Assembly (NCBI RefSeq): GCF_938045775.1
Contig: NZ_CALIBH010000012.1
Coordinates: forward strand, 1 to 6,668
Direction of reading: 5' to 3'
DNA from: an uncultured Campylobacter sp.
Lineage (GTDB): Bacteria > Campylobacterota > Campylobacteria > Campylobacterales > Campylobacteraceae
Length of the DNA stretch: 6,668 nucleotides
Both the position numbers and the translations under genes were made by a program. Below the pieces are notes generated by a model. The model was given only the letters and a program-made list of their open reading frames with translations. It searched no databases and was not told the origin of the DNA. Every line of letters begins with the position of its first letter. Position 1 is the stretch's first letter. Positions 1 to 5,949 of this stretch are shown piece by piece.

Positions 1-1
1 T

Positions 2-691
2 AAGTATTTCTTTGCTAATCAAAAACCACTCATTATTACAGAAGGAAAAACGGATATATTGTATTTGAAATCCGCAATAAAAAGTCTATATGCATATTTT
101 CCAGATTTGATTAAAAAAAATAGTAATGACGAATTCGAATTTAAAGTATCATTTTTAAGAAGAACAAAGAGGCTTGAATATTTTTTAAATTTTGTAAAAG
201 ATGGAGCGGATTCAATTCAAAATATCTATAGGTTTTTTGTAGGACGAGAAGTTGTAAATTATTCTGAGTATTTTAAAAAAATAACAAAAGATATAGCTGC
301 AAATCCAGTCATTCTTATTTTTGACAATGAAATACCTAATAATAAGAAGCCTGTAAGGAAATTTATAAATTTTACCAATAAGAAAGAATTTGAGAATATA
401 TTAGATAAAGAGCTATATGCAAATATTGTAGACAACTTATTTATGATAACAAATCAGCTAGTAAGAGATAAAGAAGAGTGTGAAATAGAAGATTTGTTTG
501 ATGATAAGACGCTTAATCATAAGATGGATGGAAAAGTATTTTGTAGGGACTCGGCTATTTTTGATAAACAAAAGCACTATAGTAAGGAAATTTTTTCAAA
601 ATATATTTCAAAGAACTATAAAGATATAGATTTTATAAATTTTAAACCCATGCTAAAAAATATTGTAAAAATAATAACAACTTATAAATGA
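2..691 (+). CDS. Retron Ec67-family reverse transcriptase, C-terminal TOPRIM-like part (5' truncated by window)
   Basis: The frame is open from base 2 to the TGA at 689-691 (229 residues); the start and the RT catalytic domain lie left of the window. What is visible resembles the C-terminal TOPRIM-like extension of retron Ec67-type RTs. A hydrophobic strand leads into ITEGKTD with Glu at residue 14 and Asp at 18. A second strand ends in IFDNE with acidic residues at 108 and 110, the place of the TOPRIM DxD. Later come EIEDLF (about 161-166) and a His-Tyr-x-Lys-x-Ile-Phe segment near 191-197. In the family, the RT makes a branched RNA-DNA molecule from an upstream non-coding RNA, and the TOPRIM-like part is thought to act on nucleic acid; many retrons are anti-phage systems. 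The gene is far more AT-rich than the genes from 1353 onward, suggesting transfer. The family call rests on recalled motifs. A stand-alone TOPRIM/OLD-like protein is the main alternative. No frameshift is seen. Confidence 0.72.
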   Translation, partial: KYFFANQKPLIITEGKTDILYLKSAIKSLYAYFPDLIKKNSNDEFEFKVSFLRRTKRLEYFLNFVKDGADSIQNIYRFFVGREVVNYSEYFKKITKDIAANPVILIFDNEIPNNKKPVRKFINFTNKKEFENILDKELYANIVDNLFMITNQLVRDKEECEIEDLFDDKTLNHKMDGKVFCRDSAIFDKQKHYSKEIFSKYISKNYKDIDFINFKPMLKNIVKIITTYK

Positions 692-825
692 TAGTTATAT
701 AAGTAACCTTTTGCTAGAATTATATAGAGAAGAATTGCGAAAATTACTCCTATAGTTACTGCCTCTAAGTTTATAAAAAATGCACAAGCTATTAAATGCG
801 TATCTAGTGGTGTTTTAGAGAGGTT
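682..825 (-). pseudogene. C-terminal remnant of a small membrane protein
   Basis: A 47-codon open stretch on the minus strand ends in TAA at 682-684, overlapping the end of the RT gene by ten bases in convergent orientation. The peptide has a polar beginning (NLSKTPLDTHL), then ACAFFINLEA, and one convincing membrane helix (VTIGVIFAILLYIILAKG) closing with YLYNYHL. In-frame TAG at 826-828 lies directly before it, and the stretch has no ATG, GTG or TTG start codon. It therefore looks like the tail of a gene cut off where the AT-rich island meets GC-richer DNA. I do not recognise the family. In AT-rich DNA a hydrophobic open frame can arise by chance, so this is a weak call. Confidence 0.33.
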
Positions 826-838
826 CTACATCTACTAG
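804..838. repeat. Imperfect inverted repeat at the edge of the AT-rich island
   Basis: CTAGTGG at 804-810 can pair with CTACTAG at 832-838 (six Watson-Crick pairs and one G-T). Inside, TAGA and TCTA can pair around a GAGGT loop. It lies across the end of the membrane-protein remnant. I tested it as a tRNA 3' end or att site and it does not fit a tRNA. Confidence 0.35.
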
Positions 839-846
839 CATAAATT

Positions 847-874
847 CGGTGGTGCGAAGAACGGTGGTGCGAAG
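847..874. repeat. Two tandem copies of a 13-bp direct repeat
   Basis: CGGTGGTGCGAAG occurs exactly at 847-859 and again at 862-874, separated by two bases (period 15). It is the first GC-rich sequence after the AT-rich island and runs straight into the palindrome at 874-895. This could be a junction scar, a protein-binding site or a chance duplication; the sequence does not decide. Confidence 0.75.
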
Positions 875-895
875 CGAGGATTTTTAAATCCTCGC
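874..895. repeat. 22-bp perfect palindrome / hairpin
   Basis: GCGAGGATTT at 874-883 is the exact reverse complement of AAATCCTCGC at 886-895, with TT between. As RNA it would form about nine pairs with a four-base loop. Neither strand has a T-run after it, so a classical intrinsic terminator is unlikely in either direction. It shares base 874 with the second 13-bp direct repeat. Confidence 0.7.
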
Positions 896-1352
896 AGATT
901 TATCGGTGCAGTGCGTAACTCGTTAAATAACATGAAATTTCAAATTTGCAGGCAAATTTAAAGCAACGTAAAATTTTTAAATTTCATCATAACGGAATTT
1001 TGGATTTAAGCCGTAAATTTACGGTTCGTAGAATTTTAAAATTTTGCGTCATAAATTCTAAATTTTAACTCAGCACGATTTACCTACGCAAATCGATGCA
1101 GCTCGCGTTTATCGTGGCGCGTGCATAAATTTCAAGAATCTCCCACCTTTTAAAACGGCGCTATCTTTGCGCTGAAATAAAATTCCGCAAAATTTCAAAG
1201 TAGCTTCCGATAAATTTGACCTGTAAATTTAATCTAGCAAAGCTCCGTCTTTTCGATTTTGCGGCGCGAAATTCCGATTGTAAATCCCTTTTACGAAATT
1301 TCATAATCTCTTAGCTGCGCAAAATTTCAAATTTTCGCGTAGAGCGGTATCT

Positions 1353-1916
1353 TTACGCGGCGCGCTGCCAAATTTCTACGCAGAAGCAGCCTTCGCAAAA
1401 GCGGTATATCAGGCGGTAGCCCGCCCGCCGCGCGCTACGGCGTATTACGCGCAGCACGAAGCCGTGCGCGATCACCGCCGTGTCCGCTTCCAGCAGCGAC
1501 GGCATCAGATCAAGCGCGCGCCGCCGCTCTGCTTTCGCGCTTGCGCCGCTAGGGTTCATGCCGCACAGCCACAGCAGGCGCGAGAGCACGAGCCAACAAT
1601 CAAACGGCATTTTTATTAGCGGCACGGGGAATATTCGCAGATTAAACTCGCGCAAAGCCTCTAGGTACTCTATGTCCCGTCGGTGTGGAAACAGCTTTTG
1701 TGCCGTAAGTGCCGCGCGCGGCAGCGGCGAGGAGTATATTCGGCTTATGCGAGCGATCTTTTCGTATGCGGCGCTGCTTTTAAATTTATCGGTTTGATAC
1801 AAAGCTAAGCTTTGCGTAGTATCATATAGGATCGCGTGCCGTGCCGCTTCCGCGGCGTCGCATACGCCGCGATCGATCAGCAGCGTAACGTGGCGGATTA
1901 GCGCTATCGTAGTCAT
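1353..1916 (-). CDS. Histidine phosphatase superfamily (phosphoglycerate-mutase-like) protein
   Basis: 187 residues, stop TAA at 1353-1355. The ATG at 1914-1916 is supported by a ribosome site reading TAGGAGA at 1924-1930, seven bases upstream. The fold signature is clear in order. LIRHV places the phospho-accepting His at residue 9 after Arg8. SSPLPRA gives the phosphate-binding Arg67 in the usual S-x-L-x-R-A context. LREFN gives a candidate acid at Glu90 (Glu86 also possible). AHGFVLR gives the second catalytic His at 151. Members move or remove phosphate groups on small molecules or proteins through a phospho-histidine; the substrate cannot be told. The usual RHG is RHV here. There is no signal peptide, so it is probably cytoplasmic. 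It lies 168 bp after the Sel1-repeat gene, same strand, possibly with its own promoter. Residues around LSRLLWLCGMNPSG are encoded by DNA resembling the intergenic repeat at 2018-2059. Confidence 0.85.
   Translation of the reverse strand: MTTIALIRHVTLLIDRGVCDAAEAARHAILYDTTQSLALYQTDKFKSSAAYEKIARISRIYSSPLPRAALTAQKLFPHRRDIEYLEALREFNLRIFPVPLIKMPFDCWLVLSRLLWLCGMNPSGASAKAERRRALDLMPSLLEADTAVIAHGFVLRVIRRSARRAGYRLIYRFCEGCFCVEIWQRAA
1546..1587. repeat. Copy A of a 42-bp repeat, inside the histidine-phosphatase gene
   Basis: Matches 2018-2059 in the same orientation without gaps. By hand count 32 of 42 bases agree, including twelve in a row (CCGCTAGGGTTC). In this copy the minus strand encodes the coding segment ending in NPSG. 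Confidence 0.55.
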
Positions 1917-2084
1917 GATTTTGTCTCCTAAAATACGAGCGCGCTAAGAACTTACGCCGTTATGCTTCCGCTTCTACAGGATACTTGATGTTTAGATTTG
2001 CGCTATTTATGCGAAATCCGCTAGGGTTCTTGCTCCGTAGCCACGGCGAGCGCGAGGGTCTACTTCAAAGCATAGATTTGCGGG
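1917..2084. other. Intergenic region between the Sel1-repeat and phosphatase genes
   Basis: 168 bp with the ribosome site of the phosphatase gene at its left end and repeat copy B at 2018-2059. No strong hairpin plus T-run is present, so read-through from the Sel1-repeat gene is possible. A clear -10/-35 pair for the phosphatase gene is not obvious. On the minus strand one frame is open for about 34 codons after a TGA (WLRSKNPSGFR ... YPVEAEA) and ends in TAA. It reads like a gene relic or dispersed repeat, not a functional gene. Confidence 0.45.
2018..2059. repeat. Copy B of the 42-bp repeat, intergenic
   Basis: Partner of 1546-1587, about 76% identical by hand count. Translated in the matching minus-strand frame, SRSPWLRSKNPSG aligns with SRLLWLCGMNPSG of the phosphatase. 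It may be a relic of a duplicated gene segment or one copy of a genome-wide dispersed repeat. Confidence 0.5.
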
Positions 2085-2717
2085 CTATTTAAGCCTCTCA
2101 TAGCTTTCGCATGAGCTTTGCCATGCCCTTTCATGCTCCGCTACCGAGCTCATAAACCTATCCTTGCCGCCCAGCTCGCAGGCTTTTTTATAGTACTGCG
2201 CGGCTTTTGCATTATCTGCACCCTCGTAAAGACGCGCTAAATTTAAGCACGCAAGCCAGCTGTCCACGATATCCATATCGCAACCGCGCACATAGTAACC
2301 TACGCCCTTTATAGCGTCTTTGCGCACGCCTCTACCTCTGATATACGCAGAGCCTGCGTTACTGCAGCCTATCGCGTGCCCGTCATCGCAGGCTTTGTCA
2401 AACAACTCCGCCGCCTTCGCCTCATCGCGCGGCATCCCCTCTCCGCTTTGATACAAAATGCCTAAATTTACGCACGACTCCACATCGCCGCCTTTGCAAG
2501 CTTTGACGTATAACGGCGCAGCCTTTAGCAGATCTTGCGGCACGCCCCAGCCATAATTGTAAACCTGCGCCAACGCCCCGCACGCCTTCACATCGCCCTT
2601 ATCGCAGGATTTCGTAGCCCAGCTTATATCGTCTGCAGTGATTTCAAAATTTTCGGCTAGCGCGAAATTTGCAGCAAGCGTCGCGATAAGCGCTAGAATT
2701 AAAATTTTATTTTTCAT
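2085..2717 (-). CDS. Exported Sel1-repeat (Hcp-like) cysteine-rich protein
   Basis: 210 residues. The ATG at 2715-2717 is chosen because it opens a signal peptide (MKNKILILALIATLAANFA, likely cleaved after ALA-21) and follows AAGGA at 2723-2727 by five bases; an upstream TTG in frame would add 12 charged residues before the signal peptide. The mature part is built of about four to five 36-residue Sel1-like repeats with cores like CVNLGILYQSGEGMPRDEAKAAELF. Cysteines fall at 38, 74, 110, 146 (exactly 36 apart), each with a partner eight residues on at 46, 82 and 118, and at 157 in the fourth repeat. This is the disulfide pattern of Helicobacter Hcp proteins, which are secreted or periplasmic alpha-solenoids thought to bind other proteins. 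No catalytic activity is implied. The gene starts 38 bp after the zinc-finger membrane protein gene, so the two are probably co-transcribed. Its partner is unknown. Confidence 0.88.
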   Translation of the reverse strand: MKNKILILALIATLAANFALAENFEITADDISWATKSCDKGDVKACGALAQVYNYGWGVPQDLLKAAPLYVKACKGGDVESCVNLGILYQSGEGMPRDEAKAAELFDKACDDGHAIGCSNAGSAYIRGRGVRKDAIKGVGYYVRGCDMDIVDSWLACLNLARLYEGADNAKAAQYYKKACELGGKDRFMSSVAEHERAWQSSCESYERLK

Positions 2718-2722
2718 TTTAG

Positions 2723-2727
2723 TCCTT
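2723..2727 (-). promoter_or_regulatory. Ribosome binding site of the Sel1-repeat gene
   Basis: AAGGA on the minus strand, five bases before the ATG at 2717. It decides the start in favour of the signal-peptide version over the upstream in-frame TTG. Confidence 0.7.
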
Positions 2728-2755
2728 TTTGATTTTTTAAGATCGCCCGCCAAGC

Positions 2756-5386
2756 CTAAGGCGCGGATTTATCGCCGGGGCGAAGATTTATCGTCGCACG
2801 CTCTTTGCTTTTTAGAGCCTCGTAAATTTCATCGACGCCGCTTAGGTTTTGATCCAAAACCTCCCTCGCCTTTTTTAGCGTGCGTGCGCCAAAAATCCCG
2901 TCCTGCTTCACTCCGATGCTTTTTTGGATATATAAAATTTTATCCTTTTGCATCGTAGCAGAATCCTTAGTCGCCCCGGAAGCGGAATTTAAAGCAGGGC
3001 TTTCAGAGCCGCTAGAGCTTGCGCTCGTAGAATTTTCGTCTGCAGAATTTACGCCATCACTCGCGGAAGCGGAATTTTCGTCCTCAAAAAATGTAGGCAT
3101 CCACCCTCGCAGCAGCCCTGCTGCACCAGTTTTTGGTACGTAGCCCGTATTTGCCGCGCCTCCGTAGATTGCGCTAGCCAAAATGGCGCAGAGCAGAGCT
3201 TTGCAAAAGTGAGCAAACGCCGCGCCACCTCTGCCGCAGCGATATTCTCGCGGAATTTTACGAGCTTTTACAGCGCACCGCACTGCGCTTGCCAGCCACA
3301 GCGCCACACCGCCTAACAGCCCCGCAGCAGCGATTACCGCACCGCACGCAAGTGCCCAAAAATAATGCTCCGCAAAGATCATCTCGAAGCAGCCCTCGCA
3401 CGCCAGCGCAGCCGCCGCGATGAGTGCGCCTCCGCCTATGCACCACACCGCGCGGTCATAGCGTGGGCTTAGCACGCCAAGCGCCCCAGCCATCGCTCCG
3501 CCCAAATCGCGAGCGCATTGCTGCGAAATAAAGCCCTCGCAAACGCGCATAATCGCCGCGGCGAAACTCTGCGCGCAATCCTCGCGCAAAGAACGTGGGA
3601 AAAAGAATTTCTTTAATCGGACAAAGGGCGAAATTTTAGAATTTGACGCGGCAGGATCTTGCGTATTCGCGCGATTTTTAAATTTTGCAGCGGCTAGATT
3701 TTCGGAATTTATTGCGGCGGAGTCTATGGAATTTGTGGAATTTTCAGCACCCAAGACACTTAAATCTCGGTAATCTCGCTCGCCGCGTAATTCGTAAAGA
3801 CCCTCCGCAGTGCGATCAGAAGTGTCACTTAAGCCTTCTTGCGAGCTGGCAAAATTAGGTCCATTCTGCGCGCGAGCTTCGCTGCTTTGCTGCCTAGCCT
3901 CAAAATCGCCAGCAGAATTCTCTCCACCTTCCAAAAGATCCGCCTCTGTAAATTTTATGCCGCCGCCTACTCCGCCTGCGAACCTGCCAAGCTCTCCGCG
4001 CAACCCCAAGCGATTATCTTCCGCGCCCATAGAATTTGCCGAAGCGCTCGCGAATTTCGTGCCCGCAAATTTTACGCTCGCGCCGCCCTCGAGATTTTCT
4101 TTGCGCGAAGCGTCTTTTGCAAGGCTTAAAGCGTCGCGATCAGCCGCGCTGCAGGTAGAATTTACAGAGTTAAAATGTCCGTCCGCGCCGCGTAACTGCT
4201 CGAGATTTAGCGTCTCGCCGCGCAGCTTAGCATTAGCTAGGCGCATCGCCGCATCCAGCACAGGCTTTGCGCGAAATAGCGCAAAAAGGCTTTGCGCATC
4301 GTTCTGCCCTAGCCTAGCGGGCGCACCACGTGCCGCCGCAAGCTCCGACGCAAAAACTTCGTCAAAAAAGTTAGGTCTTACGAATGTCGCGCCACCAAAG
4401 CACGCCGCATCGTAAGCCTTGCCGCAGACGGCAAAACTAAAGCGCAAAAAATCATCCTCCGCGCTAAATACCGCTTCGCAGCCGCCCTGCACCGCTCGCA
4501 GCGAGCTTAGACGAAACAAAAGTCTGCGTGCTACAAAACCTACGCCCTTGCTGCATAAAAACTCCAGCAGCTCGCGCCCGAAAACCTGCGAGCTAGCGCC
4601 TATGCTGACGCTCGGGCGGGCATAAACGGATACTTTGCCAGTGCGAGTGAAATACCCGCGCCCATCGCAGTGCTCGCAGCGAAAATCACCCGCACCGCCG
4701 CACTTTTCGCAGCACAATCTGCCTGCGCCGCCGCAAGTGGGACAAATGCGCGAGCCGCTACCGCCACAACTAGCGCAGGGAATGAAGCGATAGCCCATAG
4801 AATTTGATGCAGAGCCTGCGGCACCGCTCTTAGAAGCATCGTGCACGCGAGCGTCCGTAGAGCTTAAAGCCGCGCGGCTATAGCCACCGGTGCCCTTGCA
4901 ATCGGGGCAGATCAAGCGCCCGCGCCCGCCGCAGTTAGCGCACGGCGCCTTGCCTGCGCCTTCGCAGCCTTTGCAGCGTCTCCTGCCCGATCCACCGCAA
5001 TGCTCACAACGCAGCTGAACGCTAAAGGGCTTAAAATCGTGAAATTTTATGATTTGATCCGCATTCATAGCGGCTTTTTGGGGGTCTGCACGCAGGCGTA
5101 GCATAAAGGCCTCGCTTAGCTCCGCATCCGCGCTTGCCACATGCAGGCACTCGCGTGCGTGAGCTTCGAACTGCGCGACGTCAGCGAAATGCAGCTGAGC
5201 GCGCTCGCCGCCGCTTATCTGCGAGACGCTAAACTTGCCGGCGAAGTCGTAACGCACGCCAAGCCTCACGCTAAATCCGTAAAACTCGCGATCAAGCTCA
5301 CGCAGATCGGCGCCGCCGCTACGCGCTAAAGCTTTGAGTCTAGCAACAAACGCCTCTGCAAGCTCCTCTTTATCCAGCTTGTCCAT
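2756..5386 (-). CDS. Membrane protein: tandem CxxCxGxG zinc-finger modules, three TM helices, peptidoglycan-binding-like C-terminus
   Basis: 876 residues, stop TAG. The ATG at 5384-5386 follows AAAGGAG by five bases; an in-frame TTG ten codons earlier lacks such a site. In order: residues 1-120, a charged soluble domain I do not recognise. Residues 127-167 and 204-244 hold four CxxCxGxG motifs each, starting at 127, 138, 149, 160 and 204, 215, 226, 237, a strict 11-residue period. These should bind zinc like the DnaJ cysteine-rich region, but there is no J domain. Residues 250-400 form another soluble region. Residues 400-590 are a Ser/Asn/Ala-rich linker, probably disordered. Membrane helices lie near 647-667, 674-700 and 728-746. 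An acidic/Ser linker (769-812) leads to a peptidoglycan-binding-like segment (IQKSIGVKQDGIFGARTLKKA, 820-840). The basic loop between helices 2 and 3 puts the zinc fingers in the cytoplasm and the tail in the periplasm. It probably heads an operon with the Sel1-repeat gene. Function unknown; the domain order seems unusual. Confidence 0.85.
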   Translation of the reverse strand: MDKLDKEELAEAFVARLKALARSGGADLRELDREFYGFSVRLGVRYDFAGKFSVSQISGGERAQLHFADVAQFEAHARECLHVASADAELSEAFMLRLRADPQKAAMNADQIIKFHDFKPFSVQLRCEHCGGSGRRRCKGCEGAGKAPCANCGGRGRLICPDCKGTGGYSRAALSSTDARVHDASKSGAAGSASNSMGYRFIPCASCGGSGSRICPTCGGAGRLCCEKCGGAGDFRCEHCDGRGYFTRTGKVSVYARPSVSIGASSQVFGRELLEFLCSKGVGFVARRLLFRLSSLRAVQGGCEAVFSAEDDFLRFSFAVCGKAYDAACFGGATFVRPNFFDEVFASELAAARGAPARLGQNDAQSLFALFRAKPVLDAAMRLANAKLRGETLNLEQLRGADGHFNSVNSTCSAADRDALSLAKDASRKENLEGGASVKFAGTKFASASANSMGAEDNRLGLRGELGRFAGGVGGGIKFTEADLLEGGENSAGDFEARQQSSEARAQNGPNFASSQEGLSDTSDRTAEGLYELRGERDYRDLSVLGAENSTNSIDSAAINSENLAAAKFKNRANTQDPAASNSKISPFVRLKKFFFPRSLREDCAQSFAAAIMRVCEGFISQQCARDLGGAMAGALGVLSPRYDRAVWCIGGGALIAAAALACEGCFEMIFAEHYFWALACGAVIAAAGLLGGVALWLASAVRCAVKARKIPREYRCGRGGAAFAHFCKALLCAILASAIYGGAANTGYVPKTGAAGLLRGWMPTFFEDENSASASDGVNSADENSTSASSSGSESPALNSASGATKDSATMQKDKILYIQKSIGVKQDGIFGARTLKKAREVLDQNLSGVDEIYEALKSKERATINLRPGDKSAP

Positions 5387-5391
5387 GATCG

Positions 5392-5398
5392 CTCCTTT
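5392..5398 (-). promoter_or_regulatory. Ribosome binding site of the zinc-finger membrane protein gene
   Basis: AAAGGAG on the minus strand, five bases from the ATG at 5386. It supports that ATG over the TTG at 5414-5416. Confidence 0.75.
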
Positions 5399-5480
5399 CT
5401 TACAGGCACGCCACAAAGCCGCGCCGCATAAATTTTAAAATTCCTTTATTAAGATCCCGCAAATTTTAGCATTTCATATA

Positions 5481-5486
5481 ATTATA
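5481..5486 (-). promoter_or_regulatory. Probable -10 box for the zinc-finger / Sel1-repeat operon
   Basis: A consensus TATAAT on the minus strand in the context GCGGTATAATTATA, about 95 bp before the ATG. There is no good -35 hexamer at 17 bp (AATTTT), which is normal for Campylobacterota sigma-70 promoters, where the -35 is poorly kept. It is the only consensus -10 I found in the interval before this gene. Confidence 0.5.
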
Positions 5487-5495
5487 CCGCGAAAG

Positions 5496-5511
5496 GGAAT
5501 TTTAAAATTCC
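5496..5511. repeat. 16-bp perfect palindrome upstream of the -10 box
   Basis: GGAATTTTAAAATTCC is self-complementary and begins 10 bp upstream of the -10 box, so it covers the -35 position. It could be a repressor operator. The same AAATTT-type palindromes are scattered through this DNA, so it may equally be background. Confidence 0.4.
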
Positions 5512-5573
5512 AAAATCTCACGCAGGATGAAATTTAGCGCCATTGCGCGCCGTAAAATCTCGCTACAAATCAA

Positions 5574-5590
5574 AGCTCTAAAATAGAGCT
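5574..5590 (-). terminator. Possible weak terminator hairpin
   Basis: AGCTCTA and TAGAGCT form a perfect 7-bp stem with a 3-base loop. Read on the minus strand it is followed by TTTGATTTG, a broken T-run. It would insulate the downstream promoter from transcription coming out of the relic region. The stem is short and only three of seven pairs are G-C. Confidence 0.3.
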
Positions 5591-5949
5591 AGACGTGGAA
5601 TTTCGCACTGCGGCGCGGCGACGTACATAACTAACCGCAACAAATACGGCGTGAACGGATCGCAAAACGGAGCCGCCAGGCATACGGCGCCCGAGCGATA
5701 GCAGCGGGCATGCAAGACTTTAATTCCGCAGCAGCGCATAATTTGGCTCGCGATGATGTACGACACAGCGTAACGCGAAGCAAATTCCACGCCTGCATAA
5801 AATTTTAAATTTCACGGCTAGCTCGTGCGTACGACATGCAATTTAAAATTTCACGACAACTATGGCGCGGCGTGCAGCGACCTAAAATTCTGCGATAAGC
5901 GGCACGCAAATTTCAATCCCGCGACAATCAGGCGACGGGTGCGTGGAGT

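Larger units (their letters stand above)
692..1352. other. Gene-poor intergenic stretch with a composition change
   Basis: Apart from the membrane-protein remnant at its left end, I see no gene with a credible start, ribosome site and protein-like translation. Up to about 840 the DNA is AT-rich like the RT gene. Beyond that it takes on the genome-like style of GC-rich words mixed with AAATTT/TAAATTT runs. It holds a perfect 14-bp palindrome, CCGTAAATTTACGG, at 1011-1024. An AT-rich hairpin at 1321-1335 (AAAATTT, one-base loop, AAATTTT) lies just downstream of the histidine-phosphatase gene, but it lacks a GC stem and T-run, so I do not call it a terminator. Confidence 0.6.

Noticed and set aside
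680..704. Hairpin ACTTATA / TATAAGT as terminator of the RT gene
   Set aside because: All but one pair are A-T, the loop is 11 bases and no T-run follows directly; too weak to call.
804..840. A tRNA 3' end serving as integration site for the AT-rich island
   Set aside because: The GGTTC-like segment lacks a proper T-stem, acceptor stem and CCA, and no tRNA body precedes it.
1317..1338. Hairpin after the phosphatase gene as an intrinsic terminator
   Set aside because: The stem is mainly A-T with a bulge, the loop is one base and no T-run follows.
1480..1797. A + strand 105-codon frame
   Set aside because: It is antisense to the histidine-phosphatase gene, which has clear family motifs and a good ribosome site.
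3810..4415. A 201-codon + strand open frame inside the large gene, and other antisense or offset frames in 2638-5329
   Set aside because: They lie opposite the much longer supported minus-strand gene, are Ser/Ala/Arg-rich as expected for antisense of GC-rich codons, and lack ribosome sites.
4655..5008. Calling the large gene a DnaJ chaperone because of its CxxCxGxG motifs
   Set aside because: There is no J domain or HPD motif, the motif spacing differs from DnaJ, and the protein has membrane helices and a peptidoglycan-binding-like tail.
5578..5790. A 70-codon minus-strand frame, cysteine-rich, beginning at GTG
   Set aside because: No recognisable family, no good ribosome site, and only vague resemblance to the mid-region of the zinc-finger protein. 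It may be relic DNA but cannot be supported as a gene.
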